The notes beneath the pieces are model-generated. The model worked only from the letters and a program-made list of their open reading frames with translations, ran no database searches and was not told the origin of the DNA. DNA of 64,000 nt from Flavobacterium cheongpyeongense (GTDB lineage Bacteria > Bacteroidota > Bacteroidia > Flavobacteriales > Flavobacteriaceae). Numbering within the stretch: position 1 is the first letter of the stretch; the number at the start of each line of letters is the position of its first letter. Location of the stretch: assembly GCF_003202435.1 (NCBI RefSeq), contig NZ_QJHK01000010.1, forward strand, positions 1-64,000, given 5' to 3'. Position numbers and translations under genes: made by a program. Below are positions 33,513 to 42,422 of this stretch, in pieces.

Positions 33513-33859
33513 TTTGTTATGTATTTTGATCCTTTTCAGGTTAGTTACGTCTGGTTTTGGAAAGTGATTCTGAAGCAAATTGGCGTAAGCATCTTATCTC
33601 ATTTCTTTAATAAAATTACTAGGACTCCATAGTTCAAATTAAAAAAAAGGCATGAATACGGGATTTTTATCCATGAGAGACCGAAACAAAAGCATAAGAC
33701 CCTTTCGTTATATATTTATTAACTGCTTCCCGGTATTTAATCTGAAAAGAATAGATGTGCAAAAAAGCGGAGAGACAATTAAACCTAAATTCCGCATTAG
33801 AAAATAATTATTAAATTGAGCTTCAAAATCCTAATGCTTGGCATTAGAAAATCAGTACC
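33513..33859. other. Upstream region of the MNIO operon
   Basis: About 350 bp. No gene. Holds GCATTAGAAAAT twice (33793, 33841), the second within CCTAATGC/GCATTAG palindromic sequence that probably marks the end of the IS1380 remnant. I could not identify a -7/-33 promoter for the operon with confidence. Confidence 0.5.
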
Positions 33860-34168
33860 ATGGAATTTGATATATCCTACACCAGTAAAGAGATTACGCC
33901 ATGGAGCGGAATGGTCTTCTTAAAACAAATGTTGCAGAAAATTGGATTTAGAGAACATATTTCTAAATGCGAAGATTTACCACAGCCTAAATCCAACAGA
34001 GGTCATAAAGTCACTACGATAATTGAGGCATTTATCACCAGTGTTTGGTGCGGAGCAAATCGTTTTATGCACACCGAAGCTACTCGTCATACAAGACAGT
34101 TTAGCATACATAGATATCAAAACTTGACAAAGTCGCATATAAGCTTTGGTATTGATGGCGAGAAATGA
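33860..34168 (+). pseudogene. IS1380-family transposase N-terminal remnant
   Basis: The first 75 residues are a typical IS1380 transposase N-terminus: TPWSGMVFLKQMLQKIGFRE, then SNRGHKVTTIIEAFITSVWCGANRF and HTEATRH. After that the similarity is lost (RQFSIHRYQNLTKS) and the frame ends after 102 codons, whereas the full enzyme has over 400. The catalytic residues are absent. It marks the right-hand edge of the island together with an integrase fragment. Confidence 0.75.
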
Positions 34169-34276
34169 ATATTCACCCATAGACAAAAACAGAAAGTGCT
34201 GTTAAAATTCCAATCCTTCAGATTACTCAAATGATAATTGATAATATGAAAACCACCAGCAATCGATAACAGAAAA

Positions 34277-34387
34277 CAAGCTACTCCTATCCTATCTTAC
34301 CAAAAAATGAACGCTTATCTGAAAGAAATTTCGGATGTCTTTGGAATCCATAAAAAACTTGCTTTCCTCTTCGCTAGTGAGAGATAA
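34277..34387 (+). pseudogene. Second tyrosine-integrase fragment
   Basis: The frame ATPILSYQKMNAYLKEISDV then FGIHKKLAFLFASER corresponds closely to GLIPKISNQKMNAYLKEIAD and VCGIDKHLTWYVARH of the integrase remnant at 798-1226. It breaks just where the ARHTFAT catalytic motif should begin. Only about 35 codons survive. Confidence 0.7.
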
Positions 34388-34453
34388 ACCACTCTATTTA
34401 AACCCTTTAAAATCAGTATTTTTAAATATAAATGTAAAATAATTTTAAAAAAA

Positions 34454-34485
34454 TGAACGCTGTTCAGAAATAAAACATATCTTTG
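34454..34485 (+). promoter_or_regulatory. tetR-type operator and -7 element
   Basis: Palindrome TGAACGCTGTTCA (34454-34466) is followed by TATCTTTG (34478-34485), a textbook -7 box. The same palindrome type precedes the pump operon at 35142. The promoter position excludes the TTG at 34483 as start codon. Confidence 0.75.
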
Positions 34486-34503
34486 TCGAATAATATTAAA
34501 ATT

Positions 34504-35121
34504 ATGAGTGTAGCAGACAGAAAAGCAAGAGAAAAAGAAGCTTTGAAAGCACTTATTCTAAAAGGTGCCAAAAAACTTTTTATAGAAAAAGGGATTGAGC
34601 AAACAACCATTAGAAACATTGCAGACGAAATTGACTATAGTGTAGGTACCGTATATGTTTATTTTAAAGATAAAACTGCGATTTTGCACGACCTGCATTC
34701 TATTGGTTTTCAAGAACTAGGAAGCTACTTTCAAGAATTATTCAAAATAAAAGATCCTATGGAGCGCCTTCGAAAAATGGGTTTTGCTTACATTAAATTT
34801 GCTTTAGAAAATCAAGAAATGTACGATTTGATGTTCAATCTTAAAGCACCGATGGAATTTCTGGAAAAATCAGAAAACGAAGATTGGGATGAAGGCGCTG
34901 CAACATTTAACCGAGTTAAAGTAACAATAGAAGAGTGCATAAATAAGGGGCACTTTAAAGGTCATAATGTAGAACCGCTTTCTTTTATGGTTTGGAGTTT
35001 GGTACACGGTATGTGCTGTCTCGAAATTCGTCAAAGAACTAAAGGTGTGAAATTCAGTAATCCTGATACTATCTTATTTGATGGCTACAATGAGTATTTA
35101 AAAATAATAGAGAAAATGTAA
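34504..35121 (+). CDS. TetR-family transcriptional regulator
   Basis: A 205-aa TetR protein from the ATG at 34504. The N-terminal HTH covers about residues 10-55 (KLFIEKGIEQTTIRNIADEI then YSVGTVYVYFKDK), the remaining 150 residues are the ligand-binding helical domain. It sits 56 bp upstream of, and in the same direction as, a TolC-MFP-RND efflux operon. Identical 13-bp palindromes, TGAAC-N3-GTTCA, lie on its own promoter and in front of tolC, so it very likely represses both. The inducing ligand is unknown. Confidence 0.88.
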   Translation: MSVADRKAREKEALKALILKGAKKLFIEKGIEQTTIRNIADEIDYSVGTVYVYFKDKTAILHDLHSIGFQELGSYFQELFKIKDPMERLRKMGFAYIKFALENQEMYDLMFNLKAPMEFLEKSENEDWDEGAATFNRVKVTIEECINKGHFKGHNVEPLSFMVWSLVHGMCCLEIRQRTKGVKFSNPDTILFDGYNEYLKIIEKM

Positions 35122-35141
35122 TTTTTTTTTGTTCAATAAAA

Positions 35142-35154
35142 TGAACAATGTTCA
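35142..35154 (+). promoter_or_regulatory. TetR operator upstream of the efflux operon
   Basis: TGAACAATGTTCA, same TGAAC-N3-GTTCA design as 34454-34466. Overlapping it, TGTTCAATAAAATGAACA (35130-35147) is a second, wider-spaced inverted repeat. Confidence 0.7.
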
Positions 35155-35177
35155 ATTAAAAAACAATGTAATATAAA

Positions 35178-36512
35178 ATGAAAAAAACACTAATTATTAT
35201 CACCACTTTACTTGGATATCAAGGATATTCACAAAGTAAGCTAGACGGCTATATTGAGGCTGGTCTAAAAAATAACGAAGTCATCAAGCAACATAACTTT
35301 GACATAAATAAAAGTATGTATGCTTTGAAAGAAGCACGTGCCTTGTTTTATCCTACTGTTACCCTAAATGGAAATTATACAATAGCTGAAGGTGGAAGAA
35401 CTATTGATATTCCGATTGGCGATTTACTTAATCCGGTGTACAGTACCTTAAATCAAATCACAAACTCCAACTCATTCCCTACCCTACAAAATCAGTCAGT
35501 TCTCATTAACCCTGATAATTTTTATGATGCCAAAATTCACACAACAATGCCCTTGCTGAATTTTGAAATCATCTACAATAAGAGAATTAAAACGCAGCAA
35601 ACTTCCTTACAAACTATTGAATTGGAAATCTACAAAAGGGAATTAGTAAAGGAAATAAAAATCGCCTACTACAAATACCTACAATCTGTTGAAGGCATTA
35701 AAATTTACGAGGATGCACTCAAATTGGTTAAGGAAAATCAAAGGGTCAATCAATCTTTATTCAAAAATGACAAAATAAACCGCACCGCTGTTTTGCGAAG
35801 TGATAATGAAGTCATTCGCATCCAAGCCAATTTAGAAACGGCGAAGCAAACCAGTACAAATGCAAAGGCATACTTCAATTTTTTATTGAACGAAAAACTG
35901 GATTCACCTATCGAAAGCGATGCAAATGAAAAACTACCTAACGATTTGGTTGTCGAAAATACAGCAAACAGAGAAGAACTTGAGAAACTAAAACAGGTAA
36001 AAGTATTAAACGAAACCGTTGGCAAACTCACTCAATCACATTGGCTTCCAACCTTAAGTGGATTTGCAGATTTTGGTTTTCAGGATTTTGATTTTGAAGT
36101 AAATAAAGATTCCCGCTATTATTTTGCAGGACTTGCTTTGCAATGGAACATTTTTTCTGGCAATAAAAATAAATACAAACTCAAACAGGTTGAAGAGGAG
36201 GCTAAAAAAATAAGTTCACAGACCGATAATGTGAGACAACAATTATTGCTTCAGTTTCAAATTTCACAGAATAATCTAAAATCAGCTTTGGAACAATTTA
36301 ATGCCAACAAAAACCAAAATGAATCGGCAAAAAAATACAACGATGATATTACCAAATTATATAAACAAGGACAAGCCATTTATATTGAACTTTTAGATGC
36401 ACAAAATCAATGGGTCACTACCCAACTGAACACTAACATAGCGCTTTACAATTCGTGGATTGCTTATGCCGAATTAGAAAGAGCCAATGCTTCTTTTACT
36501 TTAAACAACTAA
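35178..36512 (+). CDS. TolC-family outer-membrane efflux protein
   Basis: A 444-aa outer-membrane factor with a signal peptide (first 18 residues, MKKTLIIITTLLGYQGYS). Two OEP repeats of long amphipathic helices occupy about residues 25-220 and 240-440, the arrangement that builds the TolC barrel-tunnel trimer. It forms the outer channel of the tripartite pump encoded by the next two genes: the periplasmic adaptor begins 13 nt later. Substrate unknown. Confidence 0.9.
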   Translation: MKKTLIIITTLLGYQGYSQSKLDGYIEAGLKNNEVIKQHNFDINKSMYALKEARALFYPTVTLNGNYTIAEGGRTIDIPIGDLLNPVYSTLNQITNSNSFPTLQNQSVLINPDNFYDAKIHTTMPLLNFEIIYNKRIKTQQTSLQTIELEIYKRELVKEIKIAYYKYLQSVEGIKIYEDALKLVKENQRVNQSLFKNDKINRTAVLRSDNEVIRIQANLETAKQTSTNAKAYFNFLLNEKLDSPIESDANEKLPNDLVVENTANREELEKLKQVKVLNETVGKLTQSHWLPTLSGFADFGFQDFDFEVNKDSRYYFAGLALQWNIFSGNKNKYKLKQVEEEAKKISSQTDNVRQQLLLQFQISQNNLKSALEQFNANKNQNESAKKYNDDITKLYKQGQAIYIELLDAQNQWVTTQLNTNIALYNSWIAYAELERANASFTLNN

Positions 36513-36525
36513 TAATAAAACAATT

Positions 36526-37566
36526 ATGAGAAAATTAATAATTATCCTATTCGTACTCCCTCTTTTTTATGCTTGTAAAGAAGAAACAAAAGAACAAAAT
36601 CCCTTTGAAAATGCCGATGTTATTTCGATAAAAACGGCTACGGTTCAATCATTGGCTCTTACAAGCGATATAAATGCTTCGGGTTTGGTAACTACAGAAA
36701 ATCAAGCCAATTATGGTTTTAAAATTGGTGGCGTTGTCCGTAAAATCTATGTAGAAGAAGGTCAGTTTTTCAAAAAAGGACAACTTTTAGCGACATTAGA
36801 TGAAACCGAAATCGGTTCGGGCTTGAATCAATCGGACTTGAATGTAAAAAAATTCGAACGTGATTATACCCGTGCAGTAAATCTTTACAAAGACAGCGTG
36901 TACACTTTAGAGCAACTTCAAAATACAAAAACAGGTTTAGATATTGCCAGAAAACAAAAAGATGCCGTTGCTTTCAATGCGCGTTATGCCAAAATTTATG
37001 CTACAGCCAACGGTTTTGTTACTGCAAAAATAGCTAATGAAGGGGAAGTAGTTGGTCCGGGTTCACCCATTTTGGCTATCAACGAAACTACAAAAAACAA
37101 TAATTATCTATTAAAAGTGGGTTTAACCGACCAAGAATGGGCAGCTGTAATTATTGGCCAAAAAGCAAAAGTAACGCTTGATGGATTTCCCGATGAAGAA
37201 TTTGACGCTACTATTTACAGAAAATCACAAGCTGCTGATAGGTCGTTAGGTTCGTTTCAAGTAGAACTAAAACTGAATATGAAAAACCGCAAACCAGCAG
37301 TAGGAATGTTTGGTAAAGCTCAAATTAAAGCAGAGAAAGCCGAAGATTTTATCATTATTCCTTATAACTCACTCATTGAAGCTGACGGAAACAATGCATT
37401 TGTATTTATCGTAGAAAATAAAAAGGTAAAACGCCAAGCAGTTACAATTGCTAAATTTGAAAATAACAAAGTATTTATCAAAGACGGTCTTCAAAAAACG
37501 GATGAAATTGTAATTTGCAATAGTGCTTATCTCAACGAACAATCTACTATCAAAATCATAAAATAA
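36526..37566 (+). CDS. RND efflux periplasmic adaptor (membrane fusion) lipoprotein
   Basis: A 346-aa adaptor. The N-terminus MRKLIIILFVLPLFYAC contains a lipobox-like LFYAC with Cys at 17, so it is a lipoprotein. The HlyD/RND-MFP pattern follows: GFKIGGVVRKIYVEEGQFFK (biotinyl-lipoyl half-domain), a helical hairpin with KKFERDYTRAVNLY, the second lipoyl half KIYATANGFVTAKIA, then beta-barrel and membrane-proximal domains. Middle gene of the tolC-MFP-RND operon, 6 nt before the pump gene. Confidence 0.9.
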   Translation: MRKLIIILFVLPLFYACKEETKEQNPFENADVISIKTATVQSLALTSDINASGLVTTENQANYGFKIGGVVRKIYVEEGQFFKKGQLLATLDETEIGSGLNQSDLNVKKFERDYTRAVNLYKDSVYTLEQLQNTKTGLDIARKQKDAVAFNARYAKIYATANGFVTAKIANEGEVVGPGSPILAINETTKNNNYLLKVGLTDQEWAAVIIGQKAKVTLDGFPDEEFDATIYRKSQAADRSLGSFQVELKLNMKNRKPAVGMFGKAQIKAEKAEDFIIIPYNSLIEADGNNAFVFIVENKKVKRQAVTIAKFENNKVFIKDGLQKTDEIVICNSAYLNEQSTIKIIK

Positions 37567-37572
37567 TAGGCT

Positions 37573-40500
37573 ATGCAAATAACTAATTTTTCCGTTAAAA
37601 ATTATCAGTTCACGCTGATTCTAGCGCTGTTAGTCGCTGTAGTAGGTGTTCTTACCTTATTTACGATGCCACGAGCAGAAGACCCGTCAACACATCCACC
37701 ACAATATTTGATTACGGTTATTTATCCCGGCACAAGTCCGAAGGATATGGAAGAACAAGTGGTAAAACCTATTGAGAATAAGATTTACGGCTTAGAAAAC
37801 ATCGAAAAAATACTAACCACTGTAGAAGATGGTGTAGCGGCTTTTCAAGTAAAATTCAAATACGGTGTGGATGTTGACAATAAATATCAGGAAATATCTA
37901 CCGAAATGAACGCGCTAAAAAGCAGTGAATTGCCGAAAGATATTTACCAAATTAAAACCGAAAAAATTTCCTCTTCAGATGTAAAAATTCTTCAGGTAGC
38001 TTTGGTTTCTGAAAATGCTTCTGATAAAAAACTGCGTGATGAAGCAGACAAACTAAAGACAAAAATTGAAAAAATAACCAATCTTAAGGATGTAAAATAC
38101 AGTGGTATTCCCGAGCAGGAAATCCGAGTGGATTTGAATTTGGAGAAATTGGCGCAGTTAAGAATTCCATTGAATATCGTAATGGGAAGTTTACAAAGCG
38201 AAGCAGCCGATATTCCCGGCGGAAGCATTGATTTGGACACCAAAGTATTCAATGTAAAAACAAGCGGTAAATTCAAAAATGCCGATGATGTCGCCAATAC
38301 GGTGGTTTATAATGCCAATGGAAAAATCATCTATCTAAAAGAGGTAGCTGATGTAAATTATAAATCAGAAGTAGTAAATCATATTACCAGAATTAATGGA
38401 CACCGTTGCGTTCTAGTTACTGCGGGAATGAAAGACAATGTAAATATTAGTAATGTTCAGAAAGAATATTTACCGATAGTAGATGCGTTTTCTAAAGATT
38501 TGCCTAACAACATCGAACTGATAAAAAACTTTGACCAAGCCGATATGGTGTCAAGTCGTTTAGGGCATTTAGGTTTTGATTTTGCTTTGGCTATTCTTTT
38601 GGTTGTAATTACTTTGATTCCTTTGGGCGGAAGAGCCTCGCTTATTGTAATGATTTCTATTCCTTTATCATTGGCTTTGGGTTTGATTGCAATGAATGCA
38701 CTAGGGTTCTCCTTAAATCAATTGAGTATCGTTGGATTAGTGGTTGCTTTAGGATTATTAGTTGATGACAGTATTGTCGTAGTAGAAAATATTGAACGCT
38801 GGCTTCGTGAAGGACATTCTAAAATGGATGCCGTTTTAAAAGGTACAAAGCAAATTGGCATTGCTGTTGTCGGTACTACAGCCACTTTGGTTATAGCTTT
38901 TTTACCATTAGCTTTTCTACCAGATATGGCAGGTGAATTTATCAGAAGTTTGCCTATGGCGGTTATCACGAGTGTATTGGCTTCTATGCTTGTGGCTTTA
39001 ACATTGGTTCCGTTTTTGGGAAGCCGATTTTTGAAAACCCACGAACACGGTGAAGGGAATATTTTTCTTCAGTATTTGCAAAAATTTCTAACAAGAGCTT
39101 ACAAAGATATAATGCCAAAAGCATTGAAATTTCCAAAAACTACGATAGCCATTTCAATATTTTTAAGTGTTATTGCCTTTGGATTGTTTTCTGTTGCCGG
39201 ATTTAAGTTATTCCCAACTTCAGAAAAACCAATGTTTTTAATCAATATAAAAATGCCGCTTCAAGCCAATATTTCGGAAAGTGACAGGGTAACAAAATTG
39301 GTAGAAAAAGAATTGAAAAACCACAAAGAAATTGAATATTTCACTTCCAATGTGGGACACGGAAATCCACAGATTTACTACAATGTGCATCCACAGGATA
39401 GAAAATCTGATTTTGCTCAAATTTTCGTTCAATTGAAAGAGGAAGCAAAACCTTCAGAAAAAACCAAACTGATACTTGAATTGCGCGAAAAATTTAAAAC
39501 GTTGCCTTATGCTAAAGTGGAAGTAAAAGATTTTGAACAAGGACCACCATTAGAAGCCAACATCGTAGTACGCTTATTTGGCGAAGACCAGAAAGTGTTG
39601 CGCAAACTGTCTTCTCAAGTAGAAACTATTTTGCGAAATGAGAAAGGAACCGTTTACATCAATAACGAGTTAAATACCTATAAAACGGATGTTAAAGTAA
39701 AAATTAATAAAGAAAAAGCAAGAACATTAGGAGTACTAACGAGTGAAATTGACAAAGTAATTCGTCTGGCTGTTGCGGGTTTAACAGTAGGAGATTATAT
39801 AGATGATCGCGGTGATGCTAGAAACGTGACCATTACATTACCAAGGGATAAATTTTCTAATCTTGATGCACTGAAAAATTTATATGTAAACAATGTCCAG
39901 GGAACACCAATTGCTCTCAATCAAATTGCAACAATATCTTTTGAAACAGCGCCTACAGCCATAAATCACTTTAATAAATCACGTTTTTCAAAAGTCAGTG
40001 CGATGACAAAAGAAGGCTATTTAGCAAATGATTTGTTGGTAACTATTATACCAAAACTGGATAAACTTGAAATGCCAAAAGGATATTATTACAAACTTTC
40101 AGGAGAAAAAGAATCGGAAGGTGATTCCTTAGGAGGCAATTTTCTTGCAGTAATTATATTAAGTACGTTTTTATTCATTGCTGTTTTATTACTACAATTC
40201 AAAACATTTAAAGGAATCATCATTGTGATGTCCATCATTCCGTTAGGCGTTCTTGGAGGTCTAGTATTCTTAATCGCATCAGGAAACCCAATGTCACTAG
40301 TTTCTATTATCGGTTTCATTGGATTGTCGGGAATTCAAGTCAAAAACTCCCTCCTTTTAGTTGATTTTACCAATCAATTAAGACAAGAAGGCAAATCTAT
40401 TGATGAAGCTATTGCTATTGCTGGTGAAACTCGTTTTCTTCCGGTAGTTTTAACATCAGTCACAGCCATCTGTGGTTTGATTCCACTGGCTGTGAATCCA

Positions 40501-40623
40501 AATCCTCAAATATCTCCATTGGCGATTGTATTGATTGGTGGGTTAATCAGTTCAACTATTTTGGCAAGAATCGTTACGCCAGTGATGTATAAATTGATTC
40601 CGCCTAGTTTAGAAAAAGAATAA
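37573..40623 (+). CDS. RND-family efflux permease
   Basis: A 1016-aa inner-membrane proton antiporter of the AcrB/MMPL RND superfamily. It has TM1 at about residues 11-30, a periplasmic porter domain, a TM2-TM6 block (about 330-480), a second periplasmic domain and a TM8-TM12 block (about 855-1000). The proton-relay region LLVDDSIVVVENIERW (about residues 396-411) carries the conserved paired Asp in TM4. Together with the two genes upstream it forms a complete tripartite pump. Full length and no frameshift. The subfamily resembles the multidrug rather than the heavy-metal type; substrate is not predictable. Confidence 0.92.
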   Translation: MQITNFSVKNYQFTLILALLVAVVGVLTLFTMPRAEDPSTHPPQYLITVIYPGTSPKDMEEQVVKPIENKIYGLENIEKILTTVEDGVAAFQVKFKYGVDVDNKYQEISTEMNALKSSELPKDIYQIKTEKISSSDVKILQVALVSENASDKKLRDEADKLKTKIEKITNLKDVKYSGIPEQEIRVDLNLEKLAQLRIPLNIVMGSLQSEAADIPGGSIDLDTKVFNVKTSGKFKNADDVANTVVYNANGKIIYLKEVADVNYKSEVVNHITRINGHRCVLVTAGMKDNVNISNVQKEYLPIVDAFSKDLPNNIELIKNFDQADMVSSRLGHLGFDFALAILLVVITLIPLGGRASLIVMISIPLSLALGLIAMNALGFSLNQLSIVGLVVALGLLVDDSIVVVENIERWLREGHSKMDAVLKGTKQIGIAVVGTTATLVIAFLPLAFLPDMAGEFIRSLPMAVITSVLASMLVALTLVPFLGSRFLKTHEHGEGNIFLQYLQKFLTRAYKDIMPKALKFPKTTIAISIFLSVIAFGLFSVAGFKLFPTSEKPMFLINIKMPLQANISESDRVTKLVEKELKNHKEIEYFTSNVGHGNPQIYYNVHPQDRKSDFAQIFVQLKEEAKPSEKTKLILELREKFKTLPYAKVEVKDFEQGPPLEANIVVRLFGEDQKVLRKLSSQVETILRNEKGTVYINNELNTYKTDVKVKINKEKARTLGVLTSEIDKVIRLAVAGLTVGDYIDDRGDARNVTITLPRDKFSNLDALKNLYVNNVQGTPIALNQIATISFETAPTAINHFNKSRFSKVSAMTKEGYLANDLLVTIIPKLDKLEMPKGYYYKLSGEKESEGDSLGGNFLAVIILSTFLFIAVLLLQFKTFKGIIIVMSIIPLGVLGGLVFLIASGNPMSLVSIIGFIGLSGIQVKNSLLLVDFTNQLRQEGKSIDEAIAIAGETRFLPVVLTSVTAICGLIPLAVNPNPQISPLAIVLIGGLISSTILARIVTPVMYKLIPPSLEKE

Positions 40624-40683
40624 TCCTAAAACATTAAAATGAAATCGAAGATTCACGAATACAATAAAAACAATTCTATTGTA

Positions 40684-41466
40684 ATGAGTAAAAAAACAAT
40701 TCTAATAACAGGAGCCTCATCAGGCATTGGTTTAGAAATGGCAAAAATACTTGCCTCAAAAAATTATAATTTGATTTTGGTGGCAAGAAACCTTGATCGT
40801 TTAAAAAGTATTAAAGATGATCTTGAATCAAAATACAGTAGTAAAGTAAAAATAGTTCGAAAAGATCTATCCTTATCTGGTAATGCAGAAGCTTTGTATT
40901 ACGAAATTAAAAAAGAAAAACTTGAGGTTGACTACCTAATAAACAATGCCGGTATTGGCAACTATGGTAATTTTATAGAGACTTCACTTCAGGAAGAGTT
41001 AAATATGATTGAACTCAATATCGCTTCTGTGGTAGTGCTTACAAAGCTTTTTTCGCAAGATATGGTGAAAAAAGATTCTGGAAATATTATGAATATAGCT
41101 TCTTTACTTTCCTTTTTACCTTTTCCTTACTATTCGGTTTACTCGGCTACTAAATCTTTTGTATTGGCATTTTCAGAAACAGTGAATGCTGAGTTAGAAG
41201 GAACAGGCGTCATGGTAAAAGCATTGTGTCCTGGTCCAATTGATACCGGTTTTACAACCACTGAAATGGCTGCAACTAATGCGTATAAAACAAACAAACC
41301 TGTTCTTCCAGAAGTAGTAGCTCAAGAAGGAGTCAAATTATTGCTTAATACAAAAACTAAAAAAATAGTAGGTTTTACAAATTGGTTTATTTCGAATTTA
41401 CCTCGAGTTACTCCCGATTTCATAATGATGAAAATCAAAAAGAATTTAGCTAGTCAAAAAAAATAA
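40684..41466 (+). CDS. Short-chain dehydrogenase/reductase
   Basis: A 260-aa classical SDR from the ATG at 40684, which places the cofactor motif ITGASSGIG at residues 7-15 as usual; an ATG at 40639 would add 15 residues. Further motifs: NNAGIGNYG (structural NAG), catalytic Ser in IASLLSF and the YSATK catalytic tetrad portion, PGPIDTGF after the substrate loop. It reduces or oxidises a carbonyl/hydroxyl substrate with NAD(P)H. It follows the RND pump gene closely, likely as part of the TetR-controlled transcript; with the thioesterase next it hints at lipid or xenobiotic handling. Confidence 0.85.
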   Translation: MSKKTILITGASSGIGLEMAKILASKNYNLILVARNLDRLKSIKDDLESKYSSKVKIVRKDLSLSGNAEALYYEIKKEKLEVDYLINNAGIGNYGNFIETSLQEELNMIELNIASVVVLTKLFSQDMVKKDSGNIMNIASLLSFLPFPYYSVYSATKSFVLAFSETVNAELEGTGVMVKALCPGPIDTGFTTTEMAATNAYKTNKPVLPEVVAQEGVKLLLNTKTKKIVGFTNWFISNLPRVTPDFIMMKIKKNLASQKK

Positions 41467-41480
41467 AAAATAGAAACAAA

Positions 41481-41918
41481 ATGGAAAATAATAGATTACA
41501 ATTACTTCAAAGTTTTATTGGAAAACCATTTTCAGGAAGTCCGTCTCCATATGCCAAATGGCTCAATGGGACGGTGCTTGCTGTGGATGAAAACTCAGTT
41601 GAATTTGAATTTGAAGTAAGAAAAGAAATGACTAATCCGGCTGGAACGCTTCACGGAGGTGTTATTTGTGGCATGTTTGACGATTGTATCGGTGTTAATT
41701 TTATGATTTTAGGTACAGAATATTTCTTCCCCACCATTAATCTAAATGTGGAATTTTTTAGCCCAGCGAAAGAAGGCGATACTGTACTAGTAAAAACAAC
41801 TGTTGTTAAAAAAGGAAAATCGGTAATCAACGTAAAAGCGGATATGTTTCTTTCTAAAAAAATGATAGCCTCTGCAACATCAAATCTTGTAGTAAGCCAA
41901 ATTAAAATCAATGGGTAG
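41481..41918 (+). CDS. PaaI-type hotdog thioesterase
   Basis: A 145-aa protein with the PaaI/4HBT hotdog core: NPAGTLHGGVICGMFDDCIG near residues 53-72, in which the HGG and Asp are the expected active-site features, and a NVEFFSPAKEGD strand. Acyl-CoA thioesterases of this family hydrolyse aryl- or short-chain-acyl-CoA. Last gene of the pump operon, 14 nt after the SDR; a strong terminator follows. Confidence 0.82.
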   Translation: MENNRLQLLQSFIGKPFSGSPSPYAKWLNGTVLAVDENSVEFEFEVRKEMTNPAGTLHGGVICGMFDDCIGVNFMILGTEYFFPTINLNVEFFSPAKEGDTVLVKTTVVKKGKSVINVKADMFLSKKMIASATSNLVVSQIKING

Positions 41919-41966
41919 GCCGATTTAATAAAACGGTTTTATGATGATGCTCTTTCAAATCAGGGC

Positions 41967-42005
41967 AAAAGCCTGTAAATTTTAGGATTTACAGGCTTTT
42001 TTGTT
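41967..42005 (+). terminator. Terminator of the RND operon
   Basis: Perfect 14-bp arms AAAAGCCTGTAAAT (41967-41980) and ATTTACAGGCTTTT (41987-42000) with a TTTAGG loop and T tract. Confidence 0.9.
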
Positions 42006-42422
42006 TTGGTTATACCTTAAATCGTAACGTTTAGGTGAACTATTTCTTTTTGTAAAAATAGATTACCTAAAATCACGCGAGATCAATGACCAAGAGATAA
42101 AAGATAATCCGGTTAGGATAACTCGCGAGCTGTGCTATTCCCCGACCTTTACACTCACACTTCATTACAACAACTTTAAACTCTTAAATTTTTAAACCCA
42201 TAAAAATATCACAATGAGGAATACCGTAATTAAAAACTAGTTATAAAGTATAGTTTTGCGATTCTAAGAGTAAAAAGTTGTTTTCAAATGATTAGCAGTT
42301 TAAATATGAAAAATCAAGAAACTCGTTCATTATTTGAATAGGTTATTTATGTAATATTCTTTACTTTTAACGCAATAATACTATTACAATTTTTTAATTA
42401 CACACTACTCATCTAAAAACAC
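42006..42422. other. Intergenic region between pump and defence operons
   Basis: About 420 bp with no gene. It contains two CTCGCGAG/CGCGAGATC-like short elements near 42075-42130 and then very AT-rich sequence in front of the defence operon. I see no strong promoter match. Confidence 0.5.

Noticed and set aside
34483..34503. TTG start for the TetR regulator
   Set aside because: The codon overlaps the TATCTTTG -7 element, so it would not be transcribed.
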